Below, piece after piece: positions 7,413-17,034 of a stretch of DNA of 64,000 nt (its first letter is position 1; each line of letters begins with the position of its first letter). Under the pieces are notes generated by a model. That model saw only the letters and a program-made list of their open reading frames with translations. It was not told the origin of the DNA and did no database searches. The position numbers and the translations under genes are program-made. The stretch is from positions 48,009 to 112,008 of the forward strand of contig JAIDSL010000097.1 of assembly GCA_029061255.1 (NCBI GenBank), in the 5' to 3' direction. Source of the DNA: Muribaculaceae bacterium. Lineage in GTDB: Bacteria; Bacteroidota; Bacteroidia; Bacteroidales; Muribaculaceae.

Positions 7413-10400
7413 ATGAAAAACTCTATGATATCGTTTGCGATTGCCTTGCTTTCGCTGTTAACTGTTTTTGTGGCTGATGGTGCGGCCACTCGCACCGGTC
7501 GGCTCTTCAACGATCCTGTCGTGATGGCGGGCGACTATACAGGATTCTGTCAAGATAAGGATGGATATGTCTGGATAGCTTCCAACCGTGGCTTGTTTCG
7601 CTTTGATGGCAACAGTTATGATATATACCGCCACGACGACTCTGAGAAAGGTTCTCTGTCAGATAGCCGTATCCTCAGTGTGATATGCGATTCGAAGGGT
7701 AGGGTATGGGTTGCTACGGCAAATGGACTCAATCTGTATATGCCTGATAGCGATTCATTCAAGGTGGTCCGACTCCCTTCGCAGAAAGATTTTTTTGGAT
7801 ATGTGATTGCTTTGGATGAGCAGATTGATGGAACTGTGACTTTTGTCGTGTCTGGTGTAGGGCTGTATGTGGTGGATGATGCATCAGGCGATCCTGTAGC
7901 CGTGATGTATCCTGGAGGTCCGGTGGCCAAGGAATTCAATTCAATCACGTGTTGCCGCAACGGAAAGATATATCTCGGTTCGCATGACGGCACTGTCTAT
8001 TGCATGGCATCCAATGGTAGGGTGACATCACAGAAAGTGACCGATGGCTCTTATATTCAGACTCTTGCCCTTGAAGAAGATGACAATGTGCTCGTAAGTA
8101 CTCTCAACGATGTCTATCGTATCGACAGTAAGTCTGGTGAAGTCACTCGTCTGTCTGTCGGAAGTCACCTCTCAATTACCAATCTTTCTAATTCTAATGG
8201 CGGACGCGTATATGTAGCTACATCAGGCGATGGACTGTGGGAGGTAGCCACAAAATCCGACATTGTAAGAAAGTGTGAGGATATGTATTGTGCCTTTCTT
8301 AATTTCGATAATGCGAAGATTGGTGCTTCATACACGGCTCCCGACGGAAATCTGTGGGTGGGATGCAACTATAAGGGTATTGTTCTCTTTCCCGGAAGTC
8401 ATATCCCATTTAGATATCGAAAATTTACCGATTCTTTCCCTGATTTTGGAGGTGGTCCCGGTGCTCTCAATGAGTGGAATGGGTATTCTCTGGTGGCTCT
8501 TGACAAAGGACGTGTCGTGTTGTTCGGTCATGGAGGCAAGGTGCTGATGTCTACTGCCATTCCCGGTGTTGACAACATTACCCATATTGAATTGATTAAT
8601 GATGATAAGGCCCTTGTTAGTGCAGCCGACAGCGGCATATGGGAGTTGTCGATTCCTTCCGGTGCCGTCAGGAAGATTCTTGATATCCCGGGTAAATACA
8701 CATCCATTGTTACTGCCCCGGGGCGTGAGGGTGAACTTTTTATCGGGGTTAATGGACTTGGTCTCATGCGCTATGACTTGAAGAGCAATGCCCAGACCTG
8801 GATTCCATATGATCCTGACGGACGGTTTTTGACGAATCCTTATATCACTTGCCTCAACCATACATCTGATGATAAGGTCTGGATAGGTCTTTATAGCGGC
8901 ATAGCATGCTATGATCTTAAGGCCGACAGCCTTATGGAGATTGACCAGCAACCATTTTTGCAGGGTGTGACTTCGGCTATAGTCCCTTGTCTCACTGATA
9001 ATTCCGTTTGGGTGGGCACGAGCCACGGACTAATTCATTTTGATCCTGTAGACGGGGTCATAAAGAAGTATACCACTGCTGATGGCTTGAGTGATAATGA
9101 TATACGCAGTATATCGCGCGACCATAACGGAGGAAAGTGGATAGGCACAATGCGTGGATTGTCTTATGTGACCCCTGACAATTCAAGGATATTATCTTAT
9201 TATGGTGGCAACGGTCTTGTAGAGACATCTTTCAATCAGATCAAGTATTCCCCGTCGAGGAAGGGTCTTTATCTTGGAAGCGACCTTGGGATAACAGCTT
9301 TCATGCCGGATTCAGTGCCTCCTCCGGGCTTCGACAGTGAAGTTAAGGTGTCGGCAATGTATCTCAACGGACAGAGGCTCCTGCCGAATATGAAGAATGG
9401 TCGCCATGTTGTGATTTCCGGTAATCCTATGTTCCCTGACGTGCTTCATCTTCCATATAAGGATAATGCTTTGTCGTTGCGAATGTCTACGATGGATTTT
9501 CGTGACGCGTCAAATATCCGATATAAGTGGCGTCTCGATAAGAACGATGACTGGATTGCGACTGCCCCGGGCGACAATATGCTCTATCTTCCTCATCTTG
9601 ATCCCGGAAATTATGATCTTCAGATCTGTGCAGAGGAAAACAATGTTGAGTCTCCGGTGACGTCTATCCGTCTGTCTGTGTCTTTGCCCTGGTACTGGTC
9701 CGGACTGGCAAAAATCATATATCTTGTTCTTTTCGTGGCATTTAATGTATTAGCGTTTATGCTTGTAAGGAAACGCCGGGCTGAGAAAATCAATGAAGAT
9801 AAGATTAAGTTCTTTATGGATGTATCTCACGATATCCGCTCTCCGATGACGCTGATAATGAGTCCGCTTGAATCGCTTATGAAAGAGCAGCAAGATCCGG
9901 ATGTCAAGACAAAGCTTAATGTGATGCATCGAAATGCACAGAGGGTGATGAATTTGATTAATCAGCTTCTTGACATACGCAAGCTGGACAAGGGCAAGAT
10001 GAGGTTAAGTTGTAGAAAAACAGATGTTATTGCATTTGTCGGAGAACTTGTTGACCTTTTCAAGCCGCAGGCTGAGGATAAGAAACAGACCTTGACATTC
10101 ACGGAAATAAGTGATCCCGGTGAAGCATGGCTCGATAGGGATAATTTTGACAAGGTGATGGTGAACCTTATTTCCAATGCCATTAAGTATACACCCGAAG
10201 GCGGATCTATTGATGTGGCATTATCTGCTGCAGAGGATGAAAAACTTGGACGATGCCTTAAAGTGACCGTCACTGACACCGGTATAGGTCTCGATGACAA
10301 ATCCTTGTCGCGGCTTTTCGAACCGTTCTATCGCGTCAGGGAGGATCATGCCCCGGCTACAATGGGGTTTGGAATAGGCCTTGATCTCTGTCATCGGCTC

Positions 10401-11417
10401 GTGGAGCTTCATCACGGCGTGATTTCTGCTGTCAACCGTGAGGATGGTGTCAAGGGTAGTGTCTTTACCGTTGTGATTCCTATAGACAGATCAAACTATG
10501 GAGAATATGAGATTGTAGAAGGGGAGACCGAGGATTTTGATTCAGGACGTCATCTTGTCATGACGCCCGGTTCCACCGCGGTGGAACTGCCGTCAAGGCC
10601 AAAGCCCTTGACGGCAGGAGGAAAGATTCTGGTGGTCGACGATGATGCGGAGTTGCGCGGATATGTGGCTTCTGCCTTAGGAAAGTATTATAAGGTGAAA
10701 GAGGCTGCCGATGGCAATGAGGCTATGAAGATTGTGGCTGATTGGAAACCTAATATCGTGGTAAGCGATGTCGTCATGTCTGGCATGGACGGACTTACAT
10801 TGTTGAAAAGATTGAAGTCTAATGCCGACACAAATCATATTCCTGTTGTGCTTTTGAGCTCGAAGACTGCGCTTTCCGACAGAATGGCCGGTTGGGACAA
10901 AGGTGCTGATGGATATCTGGGTAAACCCTTCAATGTCGATGAGCTGACTGCTCTTGTCGACACTCTTATAGAAAACCGTAGGCGTATGAAGGGAAAATTC
11001 TCTGGAGCACAGGACACAGAAGGGAAGATTGATGCCCCGGAAATGAAAGGTAATGATGAAGTTCTTCTTGAGCGCATTATGAAAGAGATAAATGCTAATA
11101 TCGACGACCCGTCGCTCAATGTGGAAAAACTATCTTCTGAGGTAGGTGTCAGTCGTGCGCATCTTCATCGTAAGATGAAAGATCTTATTGGCATGACTCC
11201 AAGTGATTACATTCGCAATATACGTTTGAAAAGAGCTTGCGAATTGCTGCGTCGCCCTGATATAGAGGTGACCCAGGTTGCTTACAAGATCGGTTTTACA
11301 TCGCAGCCTCATTTCTCTTCTCATTTCAAACGCTATACGGGATTCTCGCCATCTGAATATAGGGCTAAGTGTCTTGCCGGCGGGGATCCGGATGTGGCTT
11401 TGAAAATAGATGCTTGA
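7413..11417 (+). CDS. Hybrid two-component system regulator (HTCS) of the xylan locus
   Basis: 1334 residues combining sensor, kinase, receiver and DNA-binding parts in one membrane protein, the usual PUL activator in Bacteroidales. A signal sequence is followed by a periplasmic sensor of two seven-bladed beta-propellers (repeated motifs such as GYVWIASNRGLFRFDG and DGNLWVGCNYKG), then a Y_Y_Y domain (about 690-757) and one transmembrane helix (about 766-786). The dimerisation/phosphoacceptor domain has FFMDVSHDIRSP with His806; an ATPase domain with NLISNAIKYTPEGG and DTGIGL follows. The receiver begins KILVVDDD and has phosphoacceptor Asp1119 in VVSDVVMSGMDG. An AraC-type helix-turn-helix domain (about 1220-1325) ends the protein. 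By homology with Bacteroides HTCS proteins, it should bind a xylo-oligosaccharide in the periplasm and activate the flanking operons. Confidence 0.95.
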   Translation: MKNSMISFAIALLSLLTVFVADGAATRTGRLFNDPVVMAGDYTGFCQDKDGYVWIASNRGLFRFDGNSYDIYRHDDSEKGSLSDSRILSVICDSKGRVWVATANGLNLYMPDSDSFKVVRLPSQKDFFGYVIALDEQIDGTVTFVVSGVGLYVVDDASGDPVAVMYPGGPVAKEFNSITCCRNGKIYLGSHDGTVYCMASNGRVTSQKVTDGSYIQTLALEEDDNVLVSTLNDVYRIDSKSGEVTRLSVGSHLSITNLSNSNGGRVYVATSGDGLWEVATKSDIVRKCEDMYCAFLNFDNAKIGASYTAPDGNLWVGCNYKGIVLFPGSHIPFRYRKFTDSFPDFGGGPGALNEWNGYSLVALDKGRVVLFGHGGKVLMSTAIPGVDNITHIELINDDKALVSAADSGIWELSIPSGAVRKILDIPGKYTSIVTAPGREGELFIGVNGLGLMRYDLKSNAQTWIPYDPDGRFLTNPYITCLNHTSDDKVWIGLYSGIACYDLKADSLMEIDQQPFLQGVTSAIVPCLTDNSVWVGTSHGLIHFDPVDGVIKKYTTADGLSDNDIRSISRDHNGGKWIGTMRGLSYVTPDNSRILSYYGGNGLVETSFNQIKYSPSRKGLYLGSDLGITAFMPDSVPPPGFDSEVKVSAMYLNGQRLLPNMKNGRHVVISGNPMFPDVLHLPYKDNALSLRMSTMDFRDASNIRYKWRLDKNDDWIATAPGDNMLYLPHLDPGNYDLQICAEENNVESPVTSIRLSVSLPWYWSGLAKIIYLVLFVAFNVLAFMLVRKRRAEKINEDKIKFFMDVSHDIRSPMTLIMSPLESLMKEQQDPDVKTKLNVMHRNAQRVMNLINQLLDIRKLDKGKMRLSCRKTDVIAFVGELVDLFKPQAEDKKQTLTFTEISDPGEAWLDRDNFDKVMVNLISNAIKYTPEGGSIDVALSAAEDEKLGRCLKVTVTDTGIGLDDKSLSRLFEPFYRVREDHAPATMGFGIGLDLCHRLVELHHGVISAVNREDGVKGSVFTVVIPIDRSNYGEYEIVEGETEDFDSGRHLVMTPGSTAVELPSRPKPLTAGGKILVVDDDAELRGYVASALGKYYKVKEAADGNEAMKIVADWKPNIVVSDVVMSGMDGLTLLKRLKSNADTNHIPVVLLSSKTALSDRMAGWDKGADGYLGKPFNVDELTALVDTLIENRRRMKGKFSGAQDTEGKIDAPEMKGNDEVLLERIMKEINANIDDPSLNVEKLSSEVGVSRAHLHRKMKDLIGMTPSDYIRNIRLKRACELLRRPDIEVTQVAYKIGFTSQPHFSSHFKRYTGFSPSEYRAKCLAGGDPDVALKIDA

Positions 11418-11448
11418 TAGGCTGAAGTAGTGCTGCAAATATATGGAT

Positions 11449-11495
11449 AAGACGTGTCGCATAGGGCAATATTGCCCTATGCGACACGTCTTTTT
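11449..11495 (+). terminator. Intrinsic terminator of the HTCS gene
   Basis: A perfect 44-nt palindrome (22 bp per arm, 11449-11492) is followed by a T5 run, 31 nt after the HTCS stop. It is among the strongest terminators in the window and isolates the regulator from the core operon. Confidence 0.9.
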
Positions 11496-12058
11496 ACAAA
11501 TTTATATCCATTGGATTCATTTTTGAACCCTGTGTAATCATTCAGGAATATATGTGTTACATAGATATATGGGGGTTGTAAAGATAATTAGTAATTTTGC
11601 AAAGTGAAAAAGATAAGACAATTGATTGATATATTAGGTTAATTAATAGGTAGGTTTAGGCTTGGCCACTATCTTACAAATAAAGATATTATTTTAGTAA
11701 AGATTGATTATAGGTTTAGTTATTAGGTAGAGTTGTGGGCTGGGATGCGTGATGCATACCGGCCACATCCTTTTTATATAGATGTGTCGCAAATGGAATG
11801 TGTCATCTGGTTGTATCTTTCGGGGTATGATGTTATTTTTATCGTTTTTTCCTTGTTGATTTTCGAAAAAGGGTGTTAAATATTGATACATTTTAATTGA
11901 GTGAATAATAATAAGATATAAATTCATGTTACAAATTCTTATGAATATGATACGTAATTTTGCGGTTTTGTTACGAATAGTGACGTAAATGAAAGTCTAT
12001 CGCGCGTAATAAATGTCGAAGTTGATTAATTTTGCATCATCAACAACAAAACAACCAT
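11496..12058. other. Long AT-rich control region before the core xylan operon
   Basis: About 560 bp without a credible gene. It holds several TAnnTTTG-like -7 boxes (TAATTTTG at 11592, 11955 and 12027), none with a good -33 element, as is common for activator-dependent promoters. It also holds a TGTTACRAAT pair (11927 and 11969) and a TAGGTTTAG pair exactly 60 nt apart (11651 and 11711). The box at 12027-12034 is nearest the start codon and would give an 18-nt leader. The one longer open frame here (minus strand, 77 codons) is AT-driven and judged spurious. Confidence 0.6.
11927..11978 (+). promoter_or_regulatory. Candidate HTCS operator: paired TGTTACRAAT repeats
   Basis: TGTTACAAAT (11927-11936) and TGTTACGAAT (11969-11978) are direct repeats 42 bp apart, close to four helical turns, so both would face the same side of the DNA. 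The second copy is identical to the site upstream of the HTCS gene at 7292. They lie upstream of the TAATTTTG box at 12027. This is inference from spacing and recurrence. Confidence 0.4.
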
Positions 12059-13780
12059 ATGAAGAAACTGACCAACATCGCAATCGCCCTTGGCTGCTTT
12101 GCTCTTCTTTCAGGATGCTCCTCAAAGAAGGCAGGAATCGCACCGCAGAGTTCTGTGGCGATTTTCGACTCGTTCAGCTACGAGGGCGATGACAATTTCT
12201 ACAAGGCCAATCCTCTTCCAGATGAAAGTTCCTACTATAATCCGGTGCTTGCCGGATGGTATTCGGATCCCTCGCTTTGCACTAATGGCAAAGGCGATTA
12301 CTTTCTCGTCACTTCTACATTCACTTTCTTCCCTGGTGTGCCAATATTCCATAGTCGCGACCTCGTCAATTGGGAGCAGATAGGTCATGTGCTCACCCGT
12401 GAGTCTCAGCTTGTCAATATGGAGAAGCAGCATGTCAGCGGAGGCATATTTGCCCCGGACATCGCCTATAACCCTGCCAACGAAACCTATTATATGGTCA
12501 CTACCAACGTGGGCGCAGGCAACTTCTTTGTGAAGACAAAAGACCCGTTTGGCGAGTGGAGTGACCCGATAATGCTTCCGGAAGTGGCTGGTATCGATCC
12601 GGCTTTCTTCTTCGACGAGGACGGGAAAGCCTATATCGTAAACAATGATGATGCTCCTGATGGCAATCCGGAATATGATGGACACCGTACTGTGCGCGTA
12701 GTGGAATTTGACACAGCTACCGACAAATGTGTTGGGGAGCGCCGTATAGTCGTAAATAAAGGATGCCGCCCGGAAGAAAAGCCAATATGGTGTGAGGGTC
12801 CTCACATCTATAAGGAAGGTGACACTTATTATCTGATGACTGCCGAAGGTGGCACGAGCTTAGGGCATAGTGAGGTGATCTATAAGGGTGCCACTCCTTT
12901 CGGACCTTTCACTCCTTGGGATGCCAATCCCATACTAACCCAGCGCACTCTCGATCCGTCGAGGGAAAATCCTGTGACTTGTGCCGGACATGCTGATATG
13001 GTGAAGACACCGGAAGGCGACTGGTGGGGAATTTTCCTTGCATGCCGACCCGTAGAGGGGGATAAGGAGAATCTCGGACGTGAGACATTCCTGCTCCCGG
13101 TGAAATGGACAGATGATGGGTGGCCTCGCTTTGTTGAGAATGGTGCTTCAGTCCCTCTTCTCGGCAATAAGCCCGGAGTAAAAAGAGGTGAGAATTTGAC
13201 TTTTGGCAATTATAGCAGAAAAGACGAGTTCAATGACTCAACTCTCGATAATGAATGGATGACTCTTCGTGGCCCCGCTGCAGAATACTATTCTCTTTCT
13301 CAAAATCCCGGACATCTCACTGTCAAATGTGCAGATGTCAAGTCGAGTGAAAAAGCTGTATTGCCTTATGTCTGTCGTCGGCTCAACCACCATAATTTCT
13401 GTGCTTGCACTCATATGACCTTCATTCCCGAAAGCGACAGTCAGCTTGCAGGGATGCTTCTCCTGAAGGATGAGACCCACCAGTATCTTCTGGCACGCAC
13501 TAAGAATGGTGATGCCCATAAGATTGAGGTGCGTAAGATTGCAGAAGACGGCAGCCATACGATTGCAGAGATTCCGGTGGAATCAGAGTTGTCGGCTGTT
13601 GACTTCAAGATATCCGGTAGTGGTTTGAAATATGGATTCCATTACTCTACTGATGGAGGAAAGAACTGGCAATTGCTCGCAGATGACGTTGATGCCGGAT
13701 TTACCTCTACTGCTGAGGCAGGAGGCTTCACCGGAACGGTCGTAGGTCTTTATGCATCCAATGCTGAAAATGTAGACTAA
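12059..13780 (+). CDS. GH43 lipoprotein, beta-xylosidase/alpha-L-arabinofuranosidase type
   Basis: 573 residues. The ATG at 12059 is chosen over the in-frame upstream ATG at 12032 because it begins a lipoprotein signal with LSGC. The five-bladed propeller carries the GH43 triad: base Asp70 in GWYSDPS, pKa-modulating Asp180 in GIDPAFFF and acid Glu246 in WCEGPH. From about residue 383 there is a concanavalin-like C-terminal domain (GH43_C2 type). The family removes arabinofuranose or xylose from arabinoxylan; the exact bond cannot be assigned. The lipid anchor suggests outer-membrane or surface location. It is the first gene after the control region, ahead of the first SusC. Oddly, the protein ends in AENVD, a few residues before the FDWF-like strand that usually closes this domain. 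Confidence 0.9.
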   Translation: MKKLTNIAIALGCFALLSGCSSKKAGIAPQSSVAIFDSFSYEGDDNFYKANPLPDESSYYNPVLAGWYSDPSLCTNGKGDYFLVTSTFTFFPGVPIFHSRDLVNWEQIGHVLTRESQLVNMEKQHVSGGIFAPDIAYNPANETYYMVTTNVGAGNFFVKTKDPFGEWSDPIMLPEVAGIDPAFFFDEDGKAYIVNNDDAPDGNPEYDGHRTVRVVEFDTATDKCVGERRIVVNKGCRPEEKPIWCEGPHIYKEGDTYYLMTAEGGTSLGHSEVIYKGATPFGPFTPWDANPILTQRTLDPSRENPVTCAGHADMVKTPEGDWWGIFLACRPVEGDKENLGRETFLLPVKWTDDGWPRFVENGASVPLLGNKPGVKRGENLTFGNYSRKDEFNDSTLDNEWMTLRGPAAEYYSLSQNPGHLTVKCADVKSSEKAVLPYVCRRLNHHNFCACTHMTFIPESDSQLAGMLLLKDETHQYLLARTKNGDAHKIEVRKIAEDGSHTIAEIPVESELSAVDFKISGSGLKYGFHYSTDGGKNWQLLADDVDAGFTSTAEAGGFTGTVVGLYASNAENVD

Positions 13781-13784
13781 ACCC

Positions 13785-13813
13785 TAAACAATTAAACGCT
13801 TAAACAATTAAAC
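13785..13813. repeat. Direct repeat TAAACAATTAAAC
   Basis: Two identical 13-mers at 13785-13797 and 13801-13813 lie in the 72-nt gap between the GH43 and SusC genes. No terminator or promoter was recognised, so the genes are probably cotranscribed. Confidence 0.7.
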
Positions 13814-13852
13814 AGAAATATACTTTCCATTATACTTTAATATTTAATAGCA

Positions 13853-16800
13853 ATGAAAAATGTAAAGAAACCATTTCATTACATTGCGTTACTGATGGTC
13901 ATGATCCTGTCAGGCTCTTTCTCGGCCTGGGCGGATACTGTCAAAGGTAACGTTGTCGATGAGTCGGGCGAGCCCCTCATCGGCGTTACAGTGCGTGTAG
14001 ACGGCACCTCGATAGGTACCGCTACCGACATCGATGGTAATTACACCATCAATGTGCCTAACATCAAGAAAGATGCCCTCATCTTCTCTTATGTCGGAAT
14101 GTCAGAGATCAAGGAGCACGTTAATGGCCGAAAAGTCATCAACGTCACCATGAAGGAAGACTCCGATGTCCTTGAAGAAGTTGTGGTTGTCGGCTACGGC
14201 CAGCAGAAGAAGGCTTCTGTGGTCGGCGCTATCACCCAGACATCGGGTGAGGTGCTCGAAAGAGCTGCCGGTGTGCACGACCTCAGTGCCGCTCTGACCG
14301 GTAACCTCCCCGGCGTTGTCACAGTTCAGTCTTCAGGTATGCCTGGCGACGAAAGTGCAAAGATCACTATCCGTGGTGCATCATCATGGAACAACAGCGA
14401 ACCCCTTGTGCTCGTCGACGGTGTAGAACGTGATATGAGCAGTGTCGATGTAAGCTCTGTGAAATCAATCTCCGTTCTTAAGGACGCATCCGCAACAGCT
14501 GTATATGGTGTGAAGGGTGCGAATGGTGTGATCCTCATCACTACCCGCCGTGGTCAGGAAGGTCGCGCCAAGATTGACGTCGGCTTCACTGCTACAATGA
14601 AGACAGTGTCAAAGCTTCCTGATAAGTATGACTCTTACGGGTCACTCAAGCAGCGTAATGCCGCAATCCTTCATGAGCTCGCTGTCAATCCTTCATCCTG
14701 GAGCTACATGACTCCCGAGACCACTCTTCAGAAATATGCAAATCCTGCAAATCTTGAGGAGTTTGAGCGTTACCCCAACGTAGACTGGCAGAAGGAGCTT
14801 TTCAAAGACCACGCTATGTCATACAATGCTAACGTGGCTATCTCCGGTGGTACAAAGTTCGTGCGCTACTATGCAGTAATCGACTTCGTGAACGAAGGTG
14901 ACCTTTTCCGTAATATCGACAACGGTCGCGGTTACAACGCAGGTTTCGGCTACAATCGTATCAATGCTCGTTCAAACCTTGACTTCTCCCTGACTAAAAC
15001 TACTACTTTGAAGGTGAACATCGCCGGTTCTAACGGTGTGAAGAAGTCTACTTGGCCTAACGACGGCCAGTCGTTCGACCAGTCAAACTGGAACAACCAG
15101 CAGGTTTGGGCCGGTGTCTACAACATCGCCCCGGATGCATTCCTTCCTAAGTATTCAGATGGTAGCTGGGGTTTCTATCCTCAGTTTGCTTCTCAGGTAG
15201 CTAACTCTGCTCAGCAGCTCGCTCTCGGTGGTGCGTTCAAGACTACACATACCCGCATCAATACCGACTTCACTCTTGAGCAGGATCTCTCATTCATCAC
15301 TAAGGGCCTCGTAGCCCGTGGTCTTATTTCATGGGATAACTCATTTGTTCAGTCAGGCCAAGGCGTAAATGACCTCTACAACACTGTTAAAAACAAGTGG
15401 ATCGACCCTGAGACCGGTGTTGTTACCCAACAGCCTGACCGTAACTCCCTTACGCAATATGATCCCGAGGAAGGTGCTGCTTGGACTACTCAGGGTGGTA
15501 GCGTCCAGAACTGGAACACTATGCGTAACCTCTATTATCAGGTTCAGCTTAACTGGAACCGTGAGTTTGGCAAGAACAACGTGGGTGTGACCGGCGTATG
15601 GAACCGTCAGGAAATGGCTACCGGTACTATGATTCCTATCCATCGTGAGGACTGGGTGTTCCGTGCTACCTATAACTTCGACGACCGTTACTTCTTCGAA
15701 TATAATGGTGCTTATAATGGTTCTGAGAAATTCGGTAAGGGCTTCCGTTTCGGTTTCTTCAACTCAGGTGCTCTTGGATGGCGTCCTTCTCAGGAAAAAT
15801 TCTGGTCAGCTATCGGACTCGACAACTGGTGGCAGGAACTTAAGATCCGTGCTTCCTACGGTGAGATCGGTGACGACTCCGGTGCTCGCTTCCTTTATAT
15901 GGACCAGTGGGCTTATGGCGGCAACACAAAGATGAATGTTCAGGATACAAACTTCTGGGGAAATATGGACGGTCAGTCTCTCTACACATTCTATCGTCAA
16001 AGCGCCCTCGGAAACCCGAATGCTCACTGGGAAAAGGTTACCAAATACAACCTCGGTATCGACTTCTCTTTCCTCAACAGCATGTTTGCAGGTACTGTCG
16101 AACTCTTCAAGGATAAACGTAAGGACATCCTTATTAACGGTAACGACCGCTCAGTTCCTTCTTACTTCGGACAGACTCCTCCGACTGCCAACCTTGGTAA
16201 GGCTGAAGTTACCGGTTACGAACTTGAACTTCGATTCAACAAGCAGATTGGTAAAGACATGAGAGTTTGGGCAAACGCTTCTATGACTCACGCTGCCAAT
16301 AAGATTATTGACCGTGACGACCCGAAAAACAAGCCCGACTATCAGAAGCAGGCTGGATATGTGATTGGTCAGACTCATGCTCATATCTCCGGCCAGTTCC
16401 TCAACACTTGGGATGCCCTTTATGGTTCTCCTGCTCATGACGTGAATGATGGACACCGCCTTCCCGGCGACTATTATATCGTCGACTTCAATGGCGACGG
16501 TGTGATCGACGTTCTTGACTCTGCTCCTTATGGCTATTCAGGAACTCCTCAGAATACATACAACGCAACAGTGGGATTCGAATGGAAAGGTTTCAGCTGC
16601 TTCGCTCAGTTCTACGGTGTGACCGGCGTTACACGTGACGTCAATCTTACTTCTTTCGCAAACCACATCGACAACGTATATAACCTTGGCAAATGGTGGG
16701 ACGGCGAAAGCACTACAGGTGATGTTCTTATCCCGCGTTGGTATTCTACAGTAAGCTCCTACAGCAATGGTACCCAATATCTGTATGATGCTTCCTACTT

Positions 16801-17014
16801 CCGTCTTAAGAACGTCGAGGTTGCCTACACTTGGACCAATGGCTGGATCAAGAAACTTGGTCTTGACTATCTCAAGATTTATCTCAACGGCAACAACCTC
16901 TTCTTATGGTCAAGGATGCCTGACGACCGTGAGTCTAACTTCTCCGGTGGTTCCGGCTCAGGTGCATATCCTACGATGCGTCGTTTCAACTTCGGCATCA
17001 AGTTTAACCTTTAA
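13853..17014 (+). CDS. xusA: SusC-like TonB-dependent outer-membrane transporter (XusA type)
   Basis: 1053 residues. Signal peptide (cleavage near 27, AWA|DT), then a carboxypeptidase-D-like N-terminal extension (about 28-110; VKGNVVDESGEPLIGVTV), a TonB-box-like stretch EEVVVVGYGQQKKASVVG, a plug with LVLVDGVERDMSSV and ATAVYGVKGANGVILITT, and a large beta-barrel ending in RRFNFGIKFNL. SusC proteins import oligosaccharides across the outer membrane using TonB energy, with their SusD partner acting as lid. The SusD gene starts 20 nt downstream. The tandem SusCD, SusCD, binding protein, GH10 order matches the xus xylan cluster, which is the basis of the gene name. Confidence 0.93.
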   Translation: MKNVKKPFHYIALLMVMILSGSFSAWADTVKGNVVDESGEPLIGVTVRVDGTSIGTATDIDGNYTINVPNIKKDALIFSYVGMSEIKEHVNGRKVINVTMKEDSDVLEEVVVVGYGQQKKASVVGAITQTSGEVLERAAGVHDLSAALTGNLPGVVTVQSSGMPGDESAKITIRGASSWNNSEPLVLVDGVERDMSSVDVSSVKSISVLKDASATAVYGVKGANGVILITTRRGQEGRAKIDVGFTATMKTVSKLPDKYDSYGSLKQRNAAILHELAVNPSSWSYMTPETTLQKYANPANLEEFERYPNVDWQKELFKDHAMSYNANVAISGGTKFVRYYAVIDFVNEGDLFRNIDNGRGYNAGFGYNRINARSNLDFSLTKTTTLKVNIAGSNGVKKSTWPNDGQSFDQSNWNNQQVWAGVYNIAPDAFLPKYSDGSWGFYPQFASQVANSAQQLALGGAFKTTHTRINTDFTLEQDLSFITKGLVARGLISWDNSFVQSGQGVNDLYNTVKNKWIDPETGVVTQQPDRNSLTQYDPEEGAAWTTQGGSVQNWNTMRNLYYQVQLNWNREFGKNNVGVTGVWNRQEMATGTMIPIHREDWVFRATYNFDDRYFFEYNGAYNGSEKFGKGFRFGFFNSGALGWRPSQEKFWSAIGLDNWWQELKIRASYGEIGDDSGARFLYMDQWAYGGNTKMNVQDTNFWGNMDGQSLYTFYRQSALGNPNAHWEKVTKYNLGIDFSFLNSMFAGTVELFKDKRKDILINGNDRSVPSYFGQTPPTANLGKAEVTGYELELRFNKQIGKDMRVWANASMTHAANKIIDRDDPKNKPDYQKQAGYVIGQTHAHISGQFLNTWDALYGSPAHDVNDGHRLPGDYYIVDFNGDGVIDVLDSAPYGYSGTPQNTYNATVGFEWKGFSCFAQFYGVTGVTRDVNLTSFANHIDNVYNLGKWWDGESTTGDVLIPRWYSTVSSYSNGTQYLYDASYFRLKNVEVAYTWTNGWIKKLGLDYLKIYLNGNNLFLWSRMPDDRESNFSGGSGSGAYPTMRRFNFGIKFNL

Positions 17015-17034
17015 TTCAATTCAGCAATAGAACA

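Noticed and set aside
8328..9026. 232-codon minus-strand frame inside the regulator sensor domain
   Set aside because: Antisense to the beta-propeller repeats of the regulator, without promoter or recognisable domains.
11694..11927. 77-codon minus-strand frame in the core control region
   Set aside because: AT-driven composition, no promoter or homology character; the region is better explained as regulatory.
12122..12805. 227-codon open frame on the minus strand inside the GH43 gene
   Set aside because: It is antisense to a gene with complete catalytic residues; its translation has no domain character and reflects codon bias of the real gene.
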